DNA of 64,000 nucleotides from Microbacterium ureisolvens (GTDB lineage: Bacteria; Actinomycetota; Actinomycetes; Actinomycetales; Microbacteriaceae): NCBI RefSeq assembly GCF_019511645.1, contig NZ_JAEUAX010000011.1:61200-125199 (forward strand), given 5' to 3'. The notes beneath the pieces are model-generated. The model did not search any database and was not told the origin of the DNA. It was given only the letters and a program-made list of their open reading frames with translations. Every line of letters starts with the position of its first letter. Position 1 is the stretch's first letter. A program made the translations under genes and the position numbers. This document shows positions 1-10,181 of the stretch, piece after piece.

Positions 1-1302
1 GACATCCTTCGCCGCTGGCTCACCCATCGCTTCGGCCGCGTCACCTTCGTGCGCAACGTCACCGACATCGACGACAAGGTGCTCGCCAACGCGACCGACG
101 GCGAGCCCTGGTGGGCGCTCGCGTATCGCATGGAGCTCGAGTTCACCCGCGCCTACTCCGCGATCGGGATCCTCCCGCCGACGTACGAGCCGCGCGCGAC
201 AGCGTCGATCCCGCAGATGCAGGAGATCATTCAGCGGCTGATCGACGCGGGACACGCGTATCCCGCGGCGGAGGGGACGGATGCGGCGGGCGACGTCTAC
301 TTCGACGTCCGGTCATGGGCGGACTACGGGTCACTCACGAATCAGTCGATCGACGCGATGGAGCCGGCCGCCGACGCCGACCCGCGCGGCAAGCGCGACC
401 CCCGCGACTTCGCGCTCTGGAAGGGCACCAAGCCCGAAGAGCCGGCATCCGCCACGTGGACGTCGCCGTGGGGCGATGGCCGGCCCGGGTGGCACATCGA
501 GTGCTCCGCGATGGCGCGCCGCTATCTCGGCGCCGAGTTCGACATCCACGGCGGCGGGCTCGACCTGCGCTTCCCCCACCACGAGAACGAGCTCGCGCAG
601 TCCACGGCGGCCGGCGACGGCTTCGCGCGGTACTGGGTGCACAACGGCCTCGTGACGGTCGGCGCGCAGAAGATGTCGAAGTCGCTGTTCAACTTCGTGC
701 TCGCGGAGGACCTCCTGCGCGAGCGCGACCCGCTCGTCGTGCGCTACGCGCTCGCCGCGGCTCACTACCGGTCCAGCCTCGACATCAGTCCATCGACGTT
801 CGACGAGGCCGAGGCGGCGCTCGAGCGCATCCGCACCTTCCTCGAGCGCGCGATCCGCACGTTGCGAGGCCCGGAGGACGTGACGGTGGATGCCGCGGTC
901 CCGGCCGCGTTCGCCGCGGCCCTGGACGACGATCTCGGCGTGCCGCAGGCGCTCGCGGTGCTGCACGAGACCGTGCGCGACGGCAACACGGCTCTCGACG
1001 CGGGCGACCGTGACGGCGCGCTGCGCGCATTCGCCGACGTCGCGGTGATGGCGGGCGTGCTCGGCATCGACCCCCTCGATCCGCACTGGCGCTCCACGGT
1101 CGCCTCGGCCGAGGCATCCGCTCTCGATGCACTGGTGCAGACCATGATCGCCCAGCGCGCCGACGCGCGCGCTGCCAAGGACTGGGCGGCCGCCGACCGC
1201 ATCCGCGACGCGATCGCGGCGGCCGGCATCGCCCTCGAAGACGGTCCCGACGGGACGCACTGGAGTGTCGCCGACGCTCCTCGCCCGGCGGAGAGCAACT
1301 GA
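1..1302 (+). CDS. cysS: Cysteinyl-tRNA synthetase, 5'-truncated by window edge
   Basis: Charges tRNA-Cys with cysteine in the cytoplasm (class I aminoacyl-tRNA synthetase). The reading frame is open from base 1, and the family motif [11 protein letters not shown] starts around base 46, so the GTG at 49 is internal and the true start, with the HIGH motif, lies outside the window. Seen here: zinc-site segments [10 protein letters not shown] and HHENE, the KMSKS loop at 670-684 (KMSKSLFN), then the helical C-terminal anticodon-binding region with the late motif [11 protein letters not shown]. About 433 residues are visible against a usual total near 465. The next gene, rlmB, follows after 29 bases in the same direction, an arrangement common in actinobacteria. 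Confidence 0.97.
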   Translation, partial: DILRRWLTHRFGRVTFVRNVTDIDDKVLANATDGEPWWALAYRMELEFTRAYSAIGILPPTYEPRATASIPQMQEIIQRLIDAGHAYPAAEGTDAAGDVYFDVRSWADYGSLTNQSIDAMEPAADADPRGKRDPRDFALWKGTKPEEPASATWTSPWGDGRPGWHIECSAMARRYLGAEFDIHGGGLDLRFPHHENELAQSTAAGDGFARYWVHNGLVTVGAQKMSKSLFNFVLAEDLLRERDPLVVRYALAAAHYRSSLDISPSTFDEAEAALERIRTFLERAIRTLRGPEDVTVDAAVPAAFAAALDDDLGVPQALAVLHETVRDGNTALDAGDRDGALRAFADVAVMAGVLGIDPLDPHWRSTVASAEASALDALVQTMIAQRADARAAKDWAAADRIRDAIAAAGIALEDGPDGTHWSVADAPRPAESN

Positions 1303-1331
1303 CGGGCCGCGGCCCGCATGAAGGAGAACTG

Positions 1332-2324
1332 ATGGCAAAGCCAGGACGCCCCGGCGCCAGCAAGAGCAGCAAGAAGGGCCCCACGAAGGGTACCGGCGGC
1401 AAGAACAAGCGGTCCCTGGAGGGCCGCGGGCCGACTCCCAAGGCGGAGGACCGCGCGTGGCACCCCGCCGGGAAGCGCAAGGCCGCCGCTGAGCGGTACG
1501 CGGCGGCCGGCGGCAAGGGCAAGCCCGGGCAGTCGGCGCCGCGCGCGTCGCGCCCCGCGAAGAAGGACGACGACACCGAGACGGTCACCGGCCGCAATTC
1601 CGTGCTCGAGGCGCTGCGGGCAAAGATCCCCGCGACAGCGTTCTACATCGCCCAGCGGGTCGAGATGGACGACCGGGTCAAGGAGATGCTGGCGATCGCG
1701 ACGCACCGTGACATCCCGGTGCTCGAGGTGACGCGTCCTGAGCTCGACCGCATGGCGGGCTTCGACGGGGTGCATCAGGGCGTCGCGCTCAAGGTGCCGC
1801 CGTACGAGTACGGCCACCCGCAGGACCTGCTCGAGCAGGTCATCGACTCGGGGCAGACCCCGCTGTTCGTCGCGCTCGACGGCATCACCGACCCGCGCAA
1901 CCTCGGTGCGATCCTCCGCTCGACCGCCGCCTTCGGCGGCCAGGCGGTCATCGTGCCGCAGCGCCGCTCGGCCAGCGTCAACTCGGCCGCGTGGAAGACG
2001 AGCGCGGGCGCGGCGGCCCGCGTGCCGGTCGCGCTCGCGTCGAACCTCACGGCCATGCTCAAGGACTTCAAGAAGCAGGGCGTGTTCGTGCTCGGCCTCG
2101 ACGGCGGCGGAGAGGTCTCCCTCCCGGAGCTTCAGCTCGCCGACCGTCCCGTCGTGATCGTGGTGGGCTCCGAGGGCAAGGGGCTCTCGCGCCTGGTGAC
2201 CGAGACCTGCGATCAGATCGTGTCGATCCCGATCTCGTCGGCCACGGAGTCCCTCAACGCCGGGATCGCGGCATCCGTCGCTCTGTATCAGGTCTCGACG
2301 CTCCGCAACTCGGCACCCGCCTGA
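1332..2324 (+). CDS. rlmB: 23S rRNA (guanosine-2'-O-)-methyltransferase RlmB (SpoU/TrmH family)
   Basis: SPOUT-class methyltransferase, expected to 2'-O-methylate a guanosine of 23S rRNA using SAM. The first ~75 residues form a Lys/Gly/Pro-rich, probably disordered tail typical of actinobacterial RlmB. A substrate-binding L30-like domain follows (from TVTGRNSVLEALRAK). The C-terminal SpoU domain carries the three motifs: DGITDPRNLGAILRS (motif 1), VVGSEGKGLSRL (motif 2) and PISSATESLNAGIAASVAL (motif 3), which build the trefoil knot. At 330 residues it matches the family. ATG at 1332 follows an AAGGAG ribosome site. Probably co-transcribed with cysS. Confidence 0.95.
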   Translation: MAKPGRPGASKSSKKGPTKGTGGKNKRSLEGRGPTPKAEDRAWHPAGKRKAAAERYAAAGGKGKPGQSAPRASRPAKKDDDTETVTGRNSVLEALRAKIPATAFYIAQRVEMDDRVKEMLAIATHRDIPVLEVTRPELDRMAGFDGVHQGVALKVPPYEYGHPQDLLEQVIDSGQTPLFVALDGITDPRNLGAILRSTAAFGGQAVIVPQRRSASVNSAAWKTSAGAAARVPVALASNLTAMLKDFKKQGVFVLGLDGGGEVSLPELQLADRPVVIVVGSEGKGLSRLVTETCDQIVSIPISSATESLNAGIAASVALYQVSTLRNSAPA

Positions 2325-2416
2325 GTGCGTGCCGGGCGGAAAGACTCCGCCCGCAACGCACGTTCCCTCCTGCAGAGCCGGCACGAGCCGGCGAACCACC
2401 CGTCGAAAGGCAGCAC

Positions 2417-3058
2417 ATGGCACGCATCGCCGTCATCGGAGGCTCGGGTTACGCCGGGCGTCACATCGTCGCCGAGGCGGTGAGCCGCGGTCACAGCGTC
2501 CTGTCGATCGCGCGCCGCATCCCGGCCGAGCGCCACGAGGGGGCCATCTACATCGAGGGGTCGCTGACCGACGTCCCCGACCTGCTCGCGCAGATCCAGG
2601 GCGTCGACGTCGTCGTCTCGGCGGTCGCACCGCGCGGCGAGATGCAGGGCCTCGTGCGTCCGAACATCGCTGCGCTCGCCTCCCTCCTTCCCGAGGGCGT
2701 CCGACTGGGCGTGATCGGAGGCGCCGGCGGCAGCCTCGTCACCGAGGGCGGCGAGCGCGTCGTCGATCTGCCCTCCTTCTCCGAGGACTACAAGGCCGAG
2801 GCTCTCGAGGCGATCGGGGTCCTCGAGGACCTCAAGGAGGCGCCGGAGTCGCTGGACTGGTTCTACATCCACCCGGCGGGCGGCTTCGGCGCGTACAACC
2901 CGGGGGAGCGCACCGGCGAGTACCGCACCGGGGGAGACGTGATCGTCACCGACGCGGAGGGCGAGTCGTACATCTCCGGCGAGGACCTCGCCGTGGCGAT
3001 CGTCGACGAGATCGAGAACCCGAAGCACCCCCGCAAGCGGTTCACCGTCGGGTACTGA
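2417..3058 (+). CDS. NAD(P)-binding Rossmann-fold protein (YwnB/NmrA-like)
   Basis: A 213-residue single-domain atypical SDR. The dinucleotide loop GGSGYAGRHI sits at residues 7-16; the protein continues with VDVVVSAVAPRG and a short C-terminal substrate region, without the classic YxxxK dehydrogenase pair. Related proteins are annotated as NADH-flavin reductase or NAD(P)H-binding; the substrate cannot be told from sequence. The ATG at 2417 follows GAAAGG; longer upstream reading is the out-of-frame rlmB region. It lies 92 bases after rlmB and converges on the DUF4032 gene. Confidence 0.8.
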   Translation: MARIAVIGGSGYAGRHIVAEAVSRGHSVLSIARRIPAERHEGAIYIEGSLTDVPDLLAQIQGVDVVVSAVAPRGEMQGLVRPNIAALASLLPEGVRLGVIGGAGGSLVTEGGERVVDLPSFSEDYKAEALEAIGVLEDLKEAPESLDWFYIHPAGGFGAYNPGERTGEYRTGGDVIVTDAEGESYISGEDLAVAIVDEIENPKHPRKRFTVGY

Positions 3059-3067
3059 CCGCCGCGG

Positions 3068-4378
3068 TCAGACCAGGTCGCGCCAGTCGATGTCGTCCTC
3101 CTCGTCGTCCTCGATCACGGGGTTGGACGACGTGATGATGGAGAGCGACACCGTCTCTGTGGGCGGACCCATGAGGGTCGCCTCGTCACGGCGGTGGCGG
3201 AGCACGTTGTCGATGTAGCTCGTCAGCGCCTCGGCGAGGGGCACCGACTTGCCCTTGGCCTGCGAGAGGTACCAGCGGTGCTCGAGCAGCTGGTGGAAGA
3301 CCTCGGCGGGCTCGAGCTTGGAGCGCAGGTCCCACGGGATCGCCTTGACGACGGGCTCGAACACGCGGGTGAGCCACTCGTGGGCGACCATCTCCTCGTC
3401 GTCGCCCAGGCGCGAGATGCGCACGCGGAACTCGTCGAGGTCGTTGAGCAGGCGCCGTGCCTGGTTCTCCTCGACATCCAGGCCTGTGAGCCGCAGGAGG
3501 CGCCGCTGGTGGTGGCCGGCGTCGACGACCTTCGGCTGGATCGACACGCGCGTGCCGTCGGCGGTGGCCTGGATGGACATCTCGCCGATGTCGAAACCGA
3601 GGTCGTTGAGCCGCTGCACGCGCTCGGTGAGCCGGTACGCCTCGTCGGCGCGGAACGTCTCCTCATCGGTGAGCGCGGCCCACAGCGAGTGGTACGACGA
3701 CACGATGCCGTCGGCGATGGCGATCGCGTCGACGCCTCCCTCGAGGCGGCCGCCGGCCTCGAGGTCCATGATCTCGCCGGCGATGTTGGTGCGGGCCACG
3801 TCGAGGTCGTGCGCCCGCTGGCCCGGCGTCAGGCCGGCCTCGTGCAGCTCGCCGGTCTCGGCGTCGACGAGGTAGGCGGCGAAGGCGCCGGCATCGCGAC
3901 GGAACAGCGTGTTCGACAGTGACACGTCGCCCCAGAAGAACCCCACGTTGTGCAGGCGCACGAGCAGCAGCGCGAGCGCGTCCACGAGGCGGGTGGCCGT
4001 GTCGGGGCGCAGCACCTGCGTGAACAGGGCGCGGTAGGGGAGGGAGAACTTCAGGTGCGCCGTCACCAGAGCTGCCGGAAGCGGTTCGCCCGCGGCATCC
4101 GTCCTCCCGGCGATCACGGCGACGCGCTCGACGCAGGGCACATCCAGGCGGGCGAGGTTGCCGAGCATGTCGTACTCGCGCTGCGCCATCGCCTGGGTCG
4201 TCTCTTTGATGGCGACCACACGGCCCGAGAGGTTGGCGAACCGCACCAGATGGCGCGAGATGCCCTTCGGGAGGAACACGATGTGGCTCGACGGCCATTC
4301 GCCGAGGGGGGTCGACCAGGGCAGCGTGAGCAGTCCCGGGTCCACACTCGAGGCGGTGATGCTCAGGGCGTCAGGCAC
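3068..4378 (-). CDS. DUF4032 domain-containing protein
   Basis: A 436-residue conserved actinobacterial protein. The N-terminal part resembles a kinase-like fold related to lipopolysaccharide kinases: VAIKETTQAMAQREYDML looks like the Lys/Glu pair, and LLLVRLHNVGFFWGDVSLSNTLF with YLVDAETGE like a catalytic loop and metal-binding segment, while the second half (from about residue 230) is the DUF4032 domain. No enzymatic function is established for this family as far as I know. GTG at 4378 is taken as start; an ATG two bases upstream is in another frame. It lies downstream of the ugpC-type gene, separated by a terminator, so probably has its own promoter. Confidence 0.8.
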   Translation of the reverse strand: MPDALSITASSVDPGLLTLPWSTPLGEWPSSHIVFLPKGISRHLVRFANLSGRVVAIKETTQAMAQREYDMLGNLARLDVPCVERVAVIAGRTDAAGEPLPAALVTAHLKFSLPYRALFTQVLRPDTATRLVDALALLLVRLHNVGFFWGDVSLSNTLFRRDAGAFAAYLVDAETGELHEAGLTPGQRAHDLDVARTNIAGEIMDLEAGGRLEGGVDAIAIADGIVSSYHSLWAALTDEETFRADEAYRLTERVQRLNDLGFDIGEMSIQATADGTRVSIQPKVVDAGHHQRRLLRLTGLDVEENQARRLLNDLDEFRVRISRLGDDEEMVAHEWLTRVFEPVVKAIPWDLRSKLEPAEVFHQLLEHRWYLSQAKGKSVPLAEALTSYIDNVLRHRRDEATLMGPPTETVSLSIITSSNPVIEDDEEDDIDWRDLV

Positions 4379-4390
4379 ATACCCTCCTGG

Positions 4391-4436
4391 AAAAGTGCGA
4401 CGGCGCGGGGGGATATGCTCCCACCCGCGCCGTCGC
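4391..4436 (-). terminator. Intrinsic terminator of the ABC ATPase gene
   Basis: A 12-bp perfect stem (4397-4408 with 4425-4436, GCGACGGCGCGG/CCGCGCCGTCGC) is followed on the minus strand by ACTTTTCC. It lies 15 bases after the stop codon of the ABC ATPase gene. Confidence 0.75.
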
Positions 4437-4451
4437 GAGACGAATCAGCGA

Positions 4452-5555
<1,104 letters not shown>

Positions 5556-5779
5556 GTTCTCTTCTCCTTCACCGGCAGGTACGTGCCGGACGATCCGTAG
5601 TGAGGAATGAGCGGGGGCTTACCCGCACGCCCGCCATCGGGCGCAAGCAACAGTATGACACGGCGCGTGCGGAGGTTGCGTCTGGGCATTTCCCAGGGTG
5701 GCTGACTAGCATCGTGGACGGCCGCTTTCCCCGTCTGGCCCCGCCGGATCACCGGCCCGCTTTCGCCCCGAGAGGTTCC

Positions 5780-6721
5780 ATGTCGAGCGACGAGTCACAG
5801 AACGCCGCGCCCAGCGAGCGCCGCGACGCCGTGCGCGAGAAGGCGCAGCAGGTGAAGGCGCGCCAGTCCCGGGCCCGCTTGATCCGACGGACGTCGCTCG
5901 TCGCCGTCGCCGTCGCGTTCGTGGCCGTCATCGCCGTCGTGGTGACCTGGACCGTCTCGTCGAGCGCCTCGAAGCCGACCATGAGCCCCGCGAAGGGCGT
6001 GGACGGCGGCTTCGTCGTGACCGACGTGACCGGATTGGGCGTCGCCGCCGACTCCGGCGCCGGCGGCCTCGTCGAGGGCGAGGCGTCGACGACCCCCGAG
6101 ACCGAGCCGACCCCCACCGCGACGCCGACCGAGGCGCCGGCGGTCGACATCCGGGTGTACGTGGACTACCTCTCGACGGGTTCGCGCGAGTTCCAGCTCG
6201 CCAACATGAAGCAGCTGTCGGAGTGGGTCGACGACGGTGCCGCGACGCTGACGTACTACCCGGTGGCCATGCTCACGGCGAAGTCGAACGGCACGAAGTA
6301 CTCGCTGCGCGCCGCGGGCGCCGCGGCCTGCGTCGCCCAGCACGCGCCGGACTACTTCTTCGCGTTCAACGACGCTCTCCTCCGTCAACAGCCGGAGGTC
6401 GACTCCGACGGCCTGACCGACGCTGAGCTGGCGGACCTCGCCCAGGCGACGGGACTGGACGGCCCGAAGGTCGTGCGCGCGTGCATCGAGGACCAGTCCT
6501 ACGCGTCGTGGGCGAAGTCGGCGACCGAGCAGGCGCTCAAGGAGCTGCCGGGCACGGACGGCGCCGCCCTCACCGGAACCCCGATGGTGCTGGTCAACGG
6601 CACCCAGTACGTCGGCAAGCTCGGCGACCCCAAGGAGTTCGCGCAGTTCGTGCTCACGATCGCGAGCGACGCGTACTACAAGGCGACGCCGACGCCGACG
6701 CCGACGCCGACCGCCCCCTGA
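5780..6721 (+). CDS. DsbA-like thioredoxin-fold membrane protein lacking the CxxC pair
   Basis: A 313-residue protein: charged N-terminus, one membrane helix (about residues 40-62, SLVAVAVAFVAVIAVVV), a Pro/Thr/Glu linker and an extracytoplasmic thioredoxin-like domain. The DsbA landmark IRVYVDYLSTG corresponds to the usual DYxCPxC region, but Ser/Thr/Gly residues replace both active-site cysteines; the only domain cysteines are in AAACVAQH and VRACIED. The cis-Pro loop TGTPMVLVNG is present, so the fold is retained. It is unlikely to be a disulphide oxidase; a binding or chaperone role is inference. A low-complexity (TP)n tail ends the protein. ATG at 5780 is chosen because it gives the normal N-terminus. 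Confidence 0.8.
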   Translation: MSSDESQNAAPSERRDAVREKAQQVKARQSRARLIRRTSLVAVAVAFVAVIAVVVTWTVSSSASKPTMSPAKGVDGGFVVTDVTGLGVAADSGAGGLVEGEASTTPETEPTPTATPTEAPAVDIRVYVDYLSTGSREFQLANMKQLSEWVDDGAATLTYYPVAMLTAKSNGTKYSLRAAGAAACVAQHAPDYFFAFNDALLRQQPEVDSDGLTDAELADLAQATGLDGPKVVRACIEDQSYASWAKSATEQALKELPGTDGAALTGTPMVLVNGTQYVGKLGDPKEFAQFVLTIASDAYYKATPTPTPTPTAP

Positions 6722-6759
6722 CGGGGTCCGCGCGCGGGCGCCGCTAGACTGGGCGCTCT

Positions 6760-6835
6760 GCCGACTTGGCGCAATTGGTAGCGCACCGTACTTGTAATAC
6801 GGGGGTTACGGGTTCAAGTCCCGTAGTCGGCTCCA
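6760..6835 (+). tRNA. tRNA-Thr (anticodon TGT)
   Basis: Folds as a full cloverleaf: acceptor GCCGACT/AGTCGGC, D stem GCGC/GCGC, anticodon stem CCGTA/TACGG with loop CTTGTAA (anticodon TGT, reading ACA), T stem ACGGG/CCCGT with TTCAAGT, discriminator T at 6832 and an encoded CCA at 6833-6835. TAGACT at 6745-6750 is a likely -10 element. Confidence 0.97.
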
Positions 6836-6900
6836 GTTTTCCAGGACTCGTCGCCACCGGATCGCTCCACGCGGTCGGCTCCAGCCCTGGGCAGGAGAGG

Positions 6901-7857
6901 ATGGACCGGGTGACCGCACGCCGCCTGCCCGTCTGGATCGGTCTCGGCGGCGCCGCCCTCATCGGTGTCCTCACCGCCGTGCAGGCGCGCATCAACGGCC
7001 AGCTCGGCGTCCGGATCGGCGACGGGTTCGCCGCCGCCGTGATCTCTTTCGGCTCGGGGCTGCTCGTCCTCGTCGTGCTCTCGGCTCTGCTGCCGGGAGG
7101 GCGCCGCGGATTCGGCGCTCTGGTCCGCGGGCTCCGCACCGGCAGCATCCCGATCTGGATGGTGTGCGGCGGTGTCGCCGGCGCGCTCTCGGTCGCGACC
7201 CAGTCGCTGGCGGTCGGCATCATCGGCGTCGCGTTGTTCACGGTGGGCGTGGTCGCCGGCCAGACGGTGAGCGGCCTGCTGCTGGACCGCGCAGGGATCG
7301 GCCCGGCGGGCATCGTCGCGGTGACCCCGGCACGCCTCGTCGGGGGAGCGCTCGCGGTGCTCGCCGCGGGGGTGTCGCTGGCCGGCGGCGTGCACGCGCC
7401 ACCGGTTCTCCTCGTGCTGCCGTTCCTCGTGGGCGCGGGGATCGCGTGGCAGTCGGCGGTCAACGGCAGGCTGCGTCAGCGCGTCGGCACACCGCTGACG
7501 GCGACCCTGGTCAACTTCATCGGCGGCACGGCGGTGCTCGGGCTGGCCGAGCTCATCCACACTGCGATCGCCGGGCCCCCGGCCTCGTTCCCGTCGGACC
7601 CGTGGCTGTACCTCGGCGGCGTGATCGGGGTGGCCTACATCTTCCTCGCGGCGGCTCTCGTGCCCTTGACCGGGGTGCTGCTGCTCGGCCTCGGCACGGT
7701 CGTGGGCCAGGTGATCACGTCGGTGCTGATCGACGCGATCTGGCCGACTTCCGCAGCGCCGACGCTCGGTGCCTCGCTCCTCATGTCGACGCTCGCGATC
7801 CTGTCGGTGGTCGTCGCGGCCGTGCCATGGGGAAGGATGCGGCGGCGCGACCGCTGA
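6901..7857 (+). CDS. DMT-family transporter (DUF606/YdcZ-type, duplicated)
   Basis: A 318-residue membrane protein with about ten hydrophobic segments arranged as two similar halves; each starts with a similar signature (TAVQARINGQLG near residue 20 and WQSAVNGRLRQRVG near residue 180). This is the tandem form of the DUF606 family within the drug/metabolite transporter superfamily. The substrate is unknown. ATG 6901 sits only three bases after AGGAG; GTG 6910, in frame, is an equally plausible start with better spacing. It lies just downstream of tRNA-Thr. Confidence 0.82.
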   Translation: MDRVTARRLPVWIGLGGAALIGVLTAVQARINGQLGVRIGDGFAAAVISFGSGLLVLVVLSALLPGGRRGFGALVRGLRTGSIPIWMVCGGVAGALSVATQSLAVGIIGVALFTVGVVAGQTVSGLLLDRAGIGPAGIVAVTPARLVGGALAVLAAGVSLAGGVHAPPVLLVLPFLVGAGIAWQSAVNGRLRQRVGTPLTATLVNFIGGTAVLGLAELIHTAIAGPPASFPSDPWLYLGGVIGVAYIFLAAALVPLTGVLLLGLGTVVGQVITSVLIDAIWPTSAAPTLGASLLMSTLAILSVVVAAVPWGRMRRRDR

Positions 7858-7913
7858 GCCGGGCCACGCCGGTCCGCCCCCCGCGTCGCACCGCGGGGTG
7901 GCATGCTGAGACC

Positions 7914-9266
7914 GTGCCGAAGGGGTCGCCGCCGCACCGCAGCCTCCCGTCAGGCGCCGACGGCGCCCGACCGCACCGACGCGCTGCGACCGGACAGACG
8001 TTGACGCCGGAAGACCTCGCGCGCATCGATCGGCTCCTCGCACCCACCGACCGGCTGCTCGCGCACGGCTACCCGGGCGATGACGGCACCCGGCAGCCCG
8101 TGCATACCGTGTACGTGCCCGCCGACCGCTACACCCCGGCGCTCCCGCGCGAGTGGGGCGCTGCGGCGCTGGAAGCCGTCGCCCGGCAGGGCGGCATGGA
8201 GACCGTCGTCCGCGAGCTGGATGTGCCCGAGGACCTCGCCGATGACGTCGCCGCCCTCGTCGCGGCGAAGCTCACGTCGGAGCCGGTCGAAGACCTCCGC
8301 CTCGACCTGGAGGACGGCTATGGCGACCGCGGCGACGAGACGGAGGATGCCGACGTGCGCCGGGCGGCGGAACTGCTGCTGGACGCCCTCGCCGATGGCG
8401 AGGCGACGCCGTTCTTCGGCGTTCGCATCAAGGGGCTGGAGCGCCCGACGCGGGGACGCGGCATCCGTTCGCTCGATCTCTTCCTGGCGACCCTGCTCGA
8501 CGGCGGCGACCTGCCCGGCGGTCTCAGACTGACTTTGCCGAAGGTGACCACCGTCGCGCAGGTCGAGGCCATGGCAGCGCTCTGCGACCGCCTCGAGGAG
8601 CACCTCCGGCTCGCGGCCGGGCGGCTGCGGTTCGAGCTGCAGGTCGAGACGCCGCAGATCGTGCTCGGCGCCGACGGGACCTCGCCGCTGGCGAGGGCGA
8701 TCCACGGCGCCGACGGCCGGGTGAGCGCGCTGCACTACGGCACCTATGACTACAGCGCCGCGCTCGGCATCGCGCCGGCGTATCAGGCGCTGGATCACCC
8801 GGCCGCCGACCACGCCAAGAACGTGATGCAGGTCGCGGCGGCGCAGACCGGTGTGCGGCTGTCGGACGGGTCGACGAACGTGCTCCCCGTCGGCGACGCG
8901 GACGCCGTGCGCGCGGCATGGCGTCTCAGTGCGGGGCTCACGCGCCGCTCGCTCGAGCGCGGCTTCTCCCAGGGCTGGGACCTGCACCCGGCGCAGCTCG
9001 TGCCGCGCTTCGTCGCGAACGTGCGGTTCTACCGCGAGGGGTTCGCACCCGCTGCCGCACGCCTGCGCGCCTACGTCGGCGGCACCGAAGGAGGCGCGGT
9101 CCTCGACGAGCCTGCGACCGCCCGTGCGCTCGCGGCCTTCCTGGCCCGCGGCGTCGCCTGCGGCGCGATCACCGAGGCGGAGCTCGCGGATGCCGCAGGG
9201 CTCGACCGCGCGGCGGTCGCCGCGCTTGCTCATCCGACGCACGCGATCACCGAGGAGCACGCATGA
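7914..9266 (+). CDS. DUF6986 family lyase (CitE/HpcH-like TIM barrel)
   Basis: A 450-residue member of the phosphoenolpyruvate-mutase/malyl-CoA-lyase superfamily. Visible barrel motifs: VEDLRLDLEDGYGDRG, FFGVRIKGLE, FELQVETPQIVLG (Glu ligand for Mg) and ALHYGTYDYSAALG (second acidic ligand), then QGWDLHPAQLVPR. It overlaps the ureidoglycine aminohydrolase gene by four bases (ATGA) and is followed by a second CitE-like gene, so it belongs to a purine-degradation operon. A role in condensing or cleaving glyoxylate-derived acids, the end product of ureide breakdown, is inference. GTG at 7914 is chosen because the preceding region lies in the previous gene. Confidence 0.75.
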   Translation: MPKGSPPHRSLPSGADGARPHRRAATGQTLTPEDLARIDRLLAPTDRLLAHGYPGDDGTRQPVHTVYVPADRYTPALPREWGAAALEAVARQGGMETVVRELDVPEDLADDVAALVAAKLTSEPVEDLRLDLEDGYGDRGDETEDADVRRAAELLLDALADGEATPFFGVRIKGLERPTRGRGIRSLDLFLATLLDGGDLPGGLRLTLPKVTTVAQVEAMAALCDRLEEHLRLAAGRLRFELQVETPQIVLGADGTSPLARAIHGADGRVSALHYGTYDYSAALGIAPAYQALDHPAADHAKNVMQVAAAQTGVRLSDGSTNVLPVGDADAVRAAWRLSAGLTRRSLERGFSQGWDLHPAQLVPRFVANVRFYREGFAPAAARLRAYVGGTEGGAVLDEPATARALAAFLARGVACGAITEAELADAAGLDRAAVAALAHPTHAITEEHA

Positions 9267-10075
9267 GCTACTACTCGCCGCAGGGCGGACTGCCACCGCA
9301 GACCGCGCTGCTCACCGACCGTGCTGTCGTGAAGCAGGCGTATACGTTCATCCCGAAACGCGTGCTGCGCGACATCGTGACGAGCAATCTCCCCGGCTTC
9401 GAGAACACGCGGTCCTGGATCATCGCGCGCCCGATCGCGGGATCGGCGACGACGTTCGCGCAGCTGATCGTCGAGATCGCGCCGGGCGGCGGAGCCGAGA
9501 CGCCCGAACCCGAGAGCGGCGTCGAGGGCGTCGTCTTCGTGACGGCCGGCGCGCTCACGGTCACACTGGAGGGCGAGCGGCACGTGCTCGAGGCGGGTGG
9601 CTATGCGTTCCTCGCGCCGGATGCCGAATGGTCGCTCGCCAACGAGGGCGATGAGCCGACCAGCTTCCACTGGATCCGCAAGGCGTACGAGCGGGTCGAG
9701 GGCGTGCCGGTGCCGACGTCGTTCGTCACGCGCGACCAGGACGTCGAACCGAGCGCCATGCCCGACACCGACGGCGCATGGGCCACCACCCGTTTCGTCG
9801 ACCCGGACGACCTCGCGCACGACATGCACGTCAACATCGCCACGTTCCGGCCCGGCGGGTCGATCCCGTTCGCCGAGACGCATGTCATGGAGCACGGGCT
9901 CTACGTGCTGCAGGGCAAGGCCGTGTACCGGCTCAACGACGACTGGGTCGAGTGCGAGGCGGGCGACTACATGCTGCTCAGGGCCTTCTGCCCGCAGGCC
10001 TGCTACGCCGGCGGCCCCGAGCCTTTCCGGTACCTGCTGTACAAGGACGTCAACCGCCAGATCCGCCTCACCTGA
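9263..10075 (+). CDS. allE: (S)-ureidoglycine aminohydrolase
   Basis: Manganese-dependent bicupin that releases ammonia from (S)-ureidoglycine to give (S)-ureidoglycolate in allantoin degradation. The 270 residues form two cupin repeats. The second holds the metal site: PFAETHVMEHGLYVLQG supplies Glu, His and His, and RAFCPQACYAG the Gln ligand, matching characterised AllE proteins. The closing motif RYLLYKDVNRQIRL is also typical. Translationally coupled to the DUF6986 gene (ATGA overlap). Allantoinase and allantoate amidohydrolase are not in this window. Confidence 0.9.
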   Translation: MSYYSPQGGLPPQTALLTDRAVVKQAYTFIPKRVLRDIVTSNLPGFENTRSWIIARPIAGSATTFAQLIVEIAPGGGAETPEPESGVEGVVFVTAGALTVTLEGERHVLEAGGYAFLAPDAEWSLANEGDEPTSFHWIRKAYERVEGVPVPTSFVTRDQDVEPSAMPDTDGAWATTRFVDPDDLAHDMHVNIATFRPGGSIPFAETHVMEHGLYVLQGKAVYRLNDDWVECEAGDYMLLRAFCPQACYAGGPEPFRYLLYKDVNRQIRLT

Positions 10076-10181
10076 CACGGCGCGGAGGCATCTCCCGGGA
10101 GAAGGTGGTGGAATGGATGTCGGCGTGTCCGGCCGCCCCGCGGGGCCCGCTGACGCGTGACGATACGGAGGAAAGAGTGAG

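Noticed and set aside
765..2423. Long antisense frame over cysS and rlmB
   Set aside because: Arg/Gly/Val-rich shadow without domains, fully covered by two certain genes.
10091..10102. 12-base palindrome TCTCCCGGGAGA as purine-operon operator
   Set aside because: Only one copy seen and not near the operon start; too little to call.
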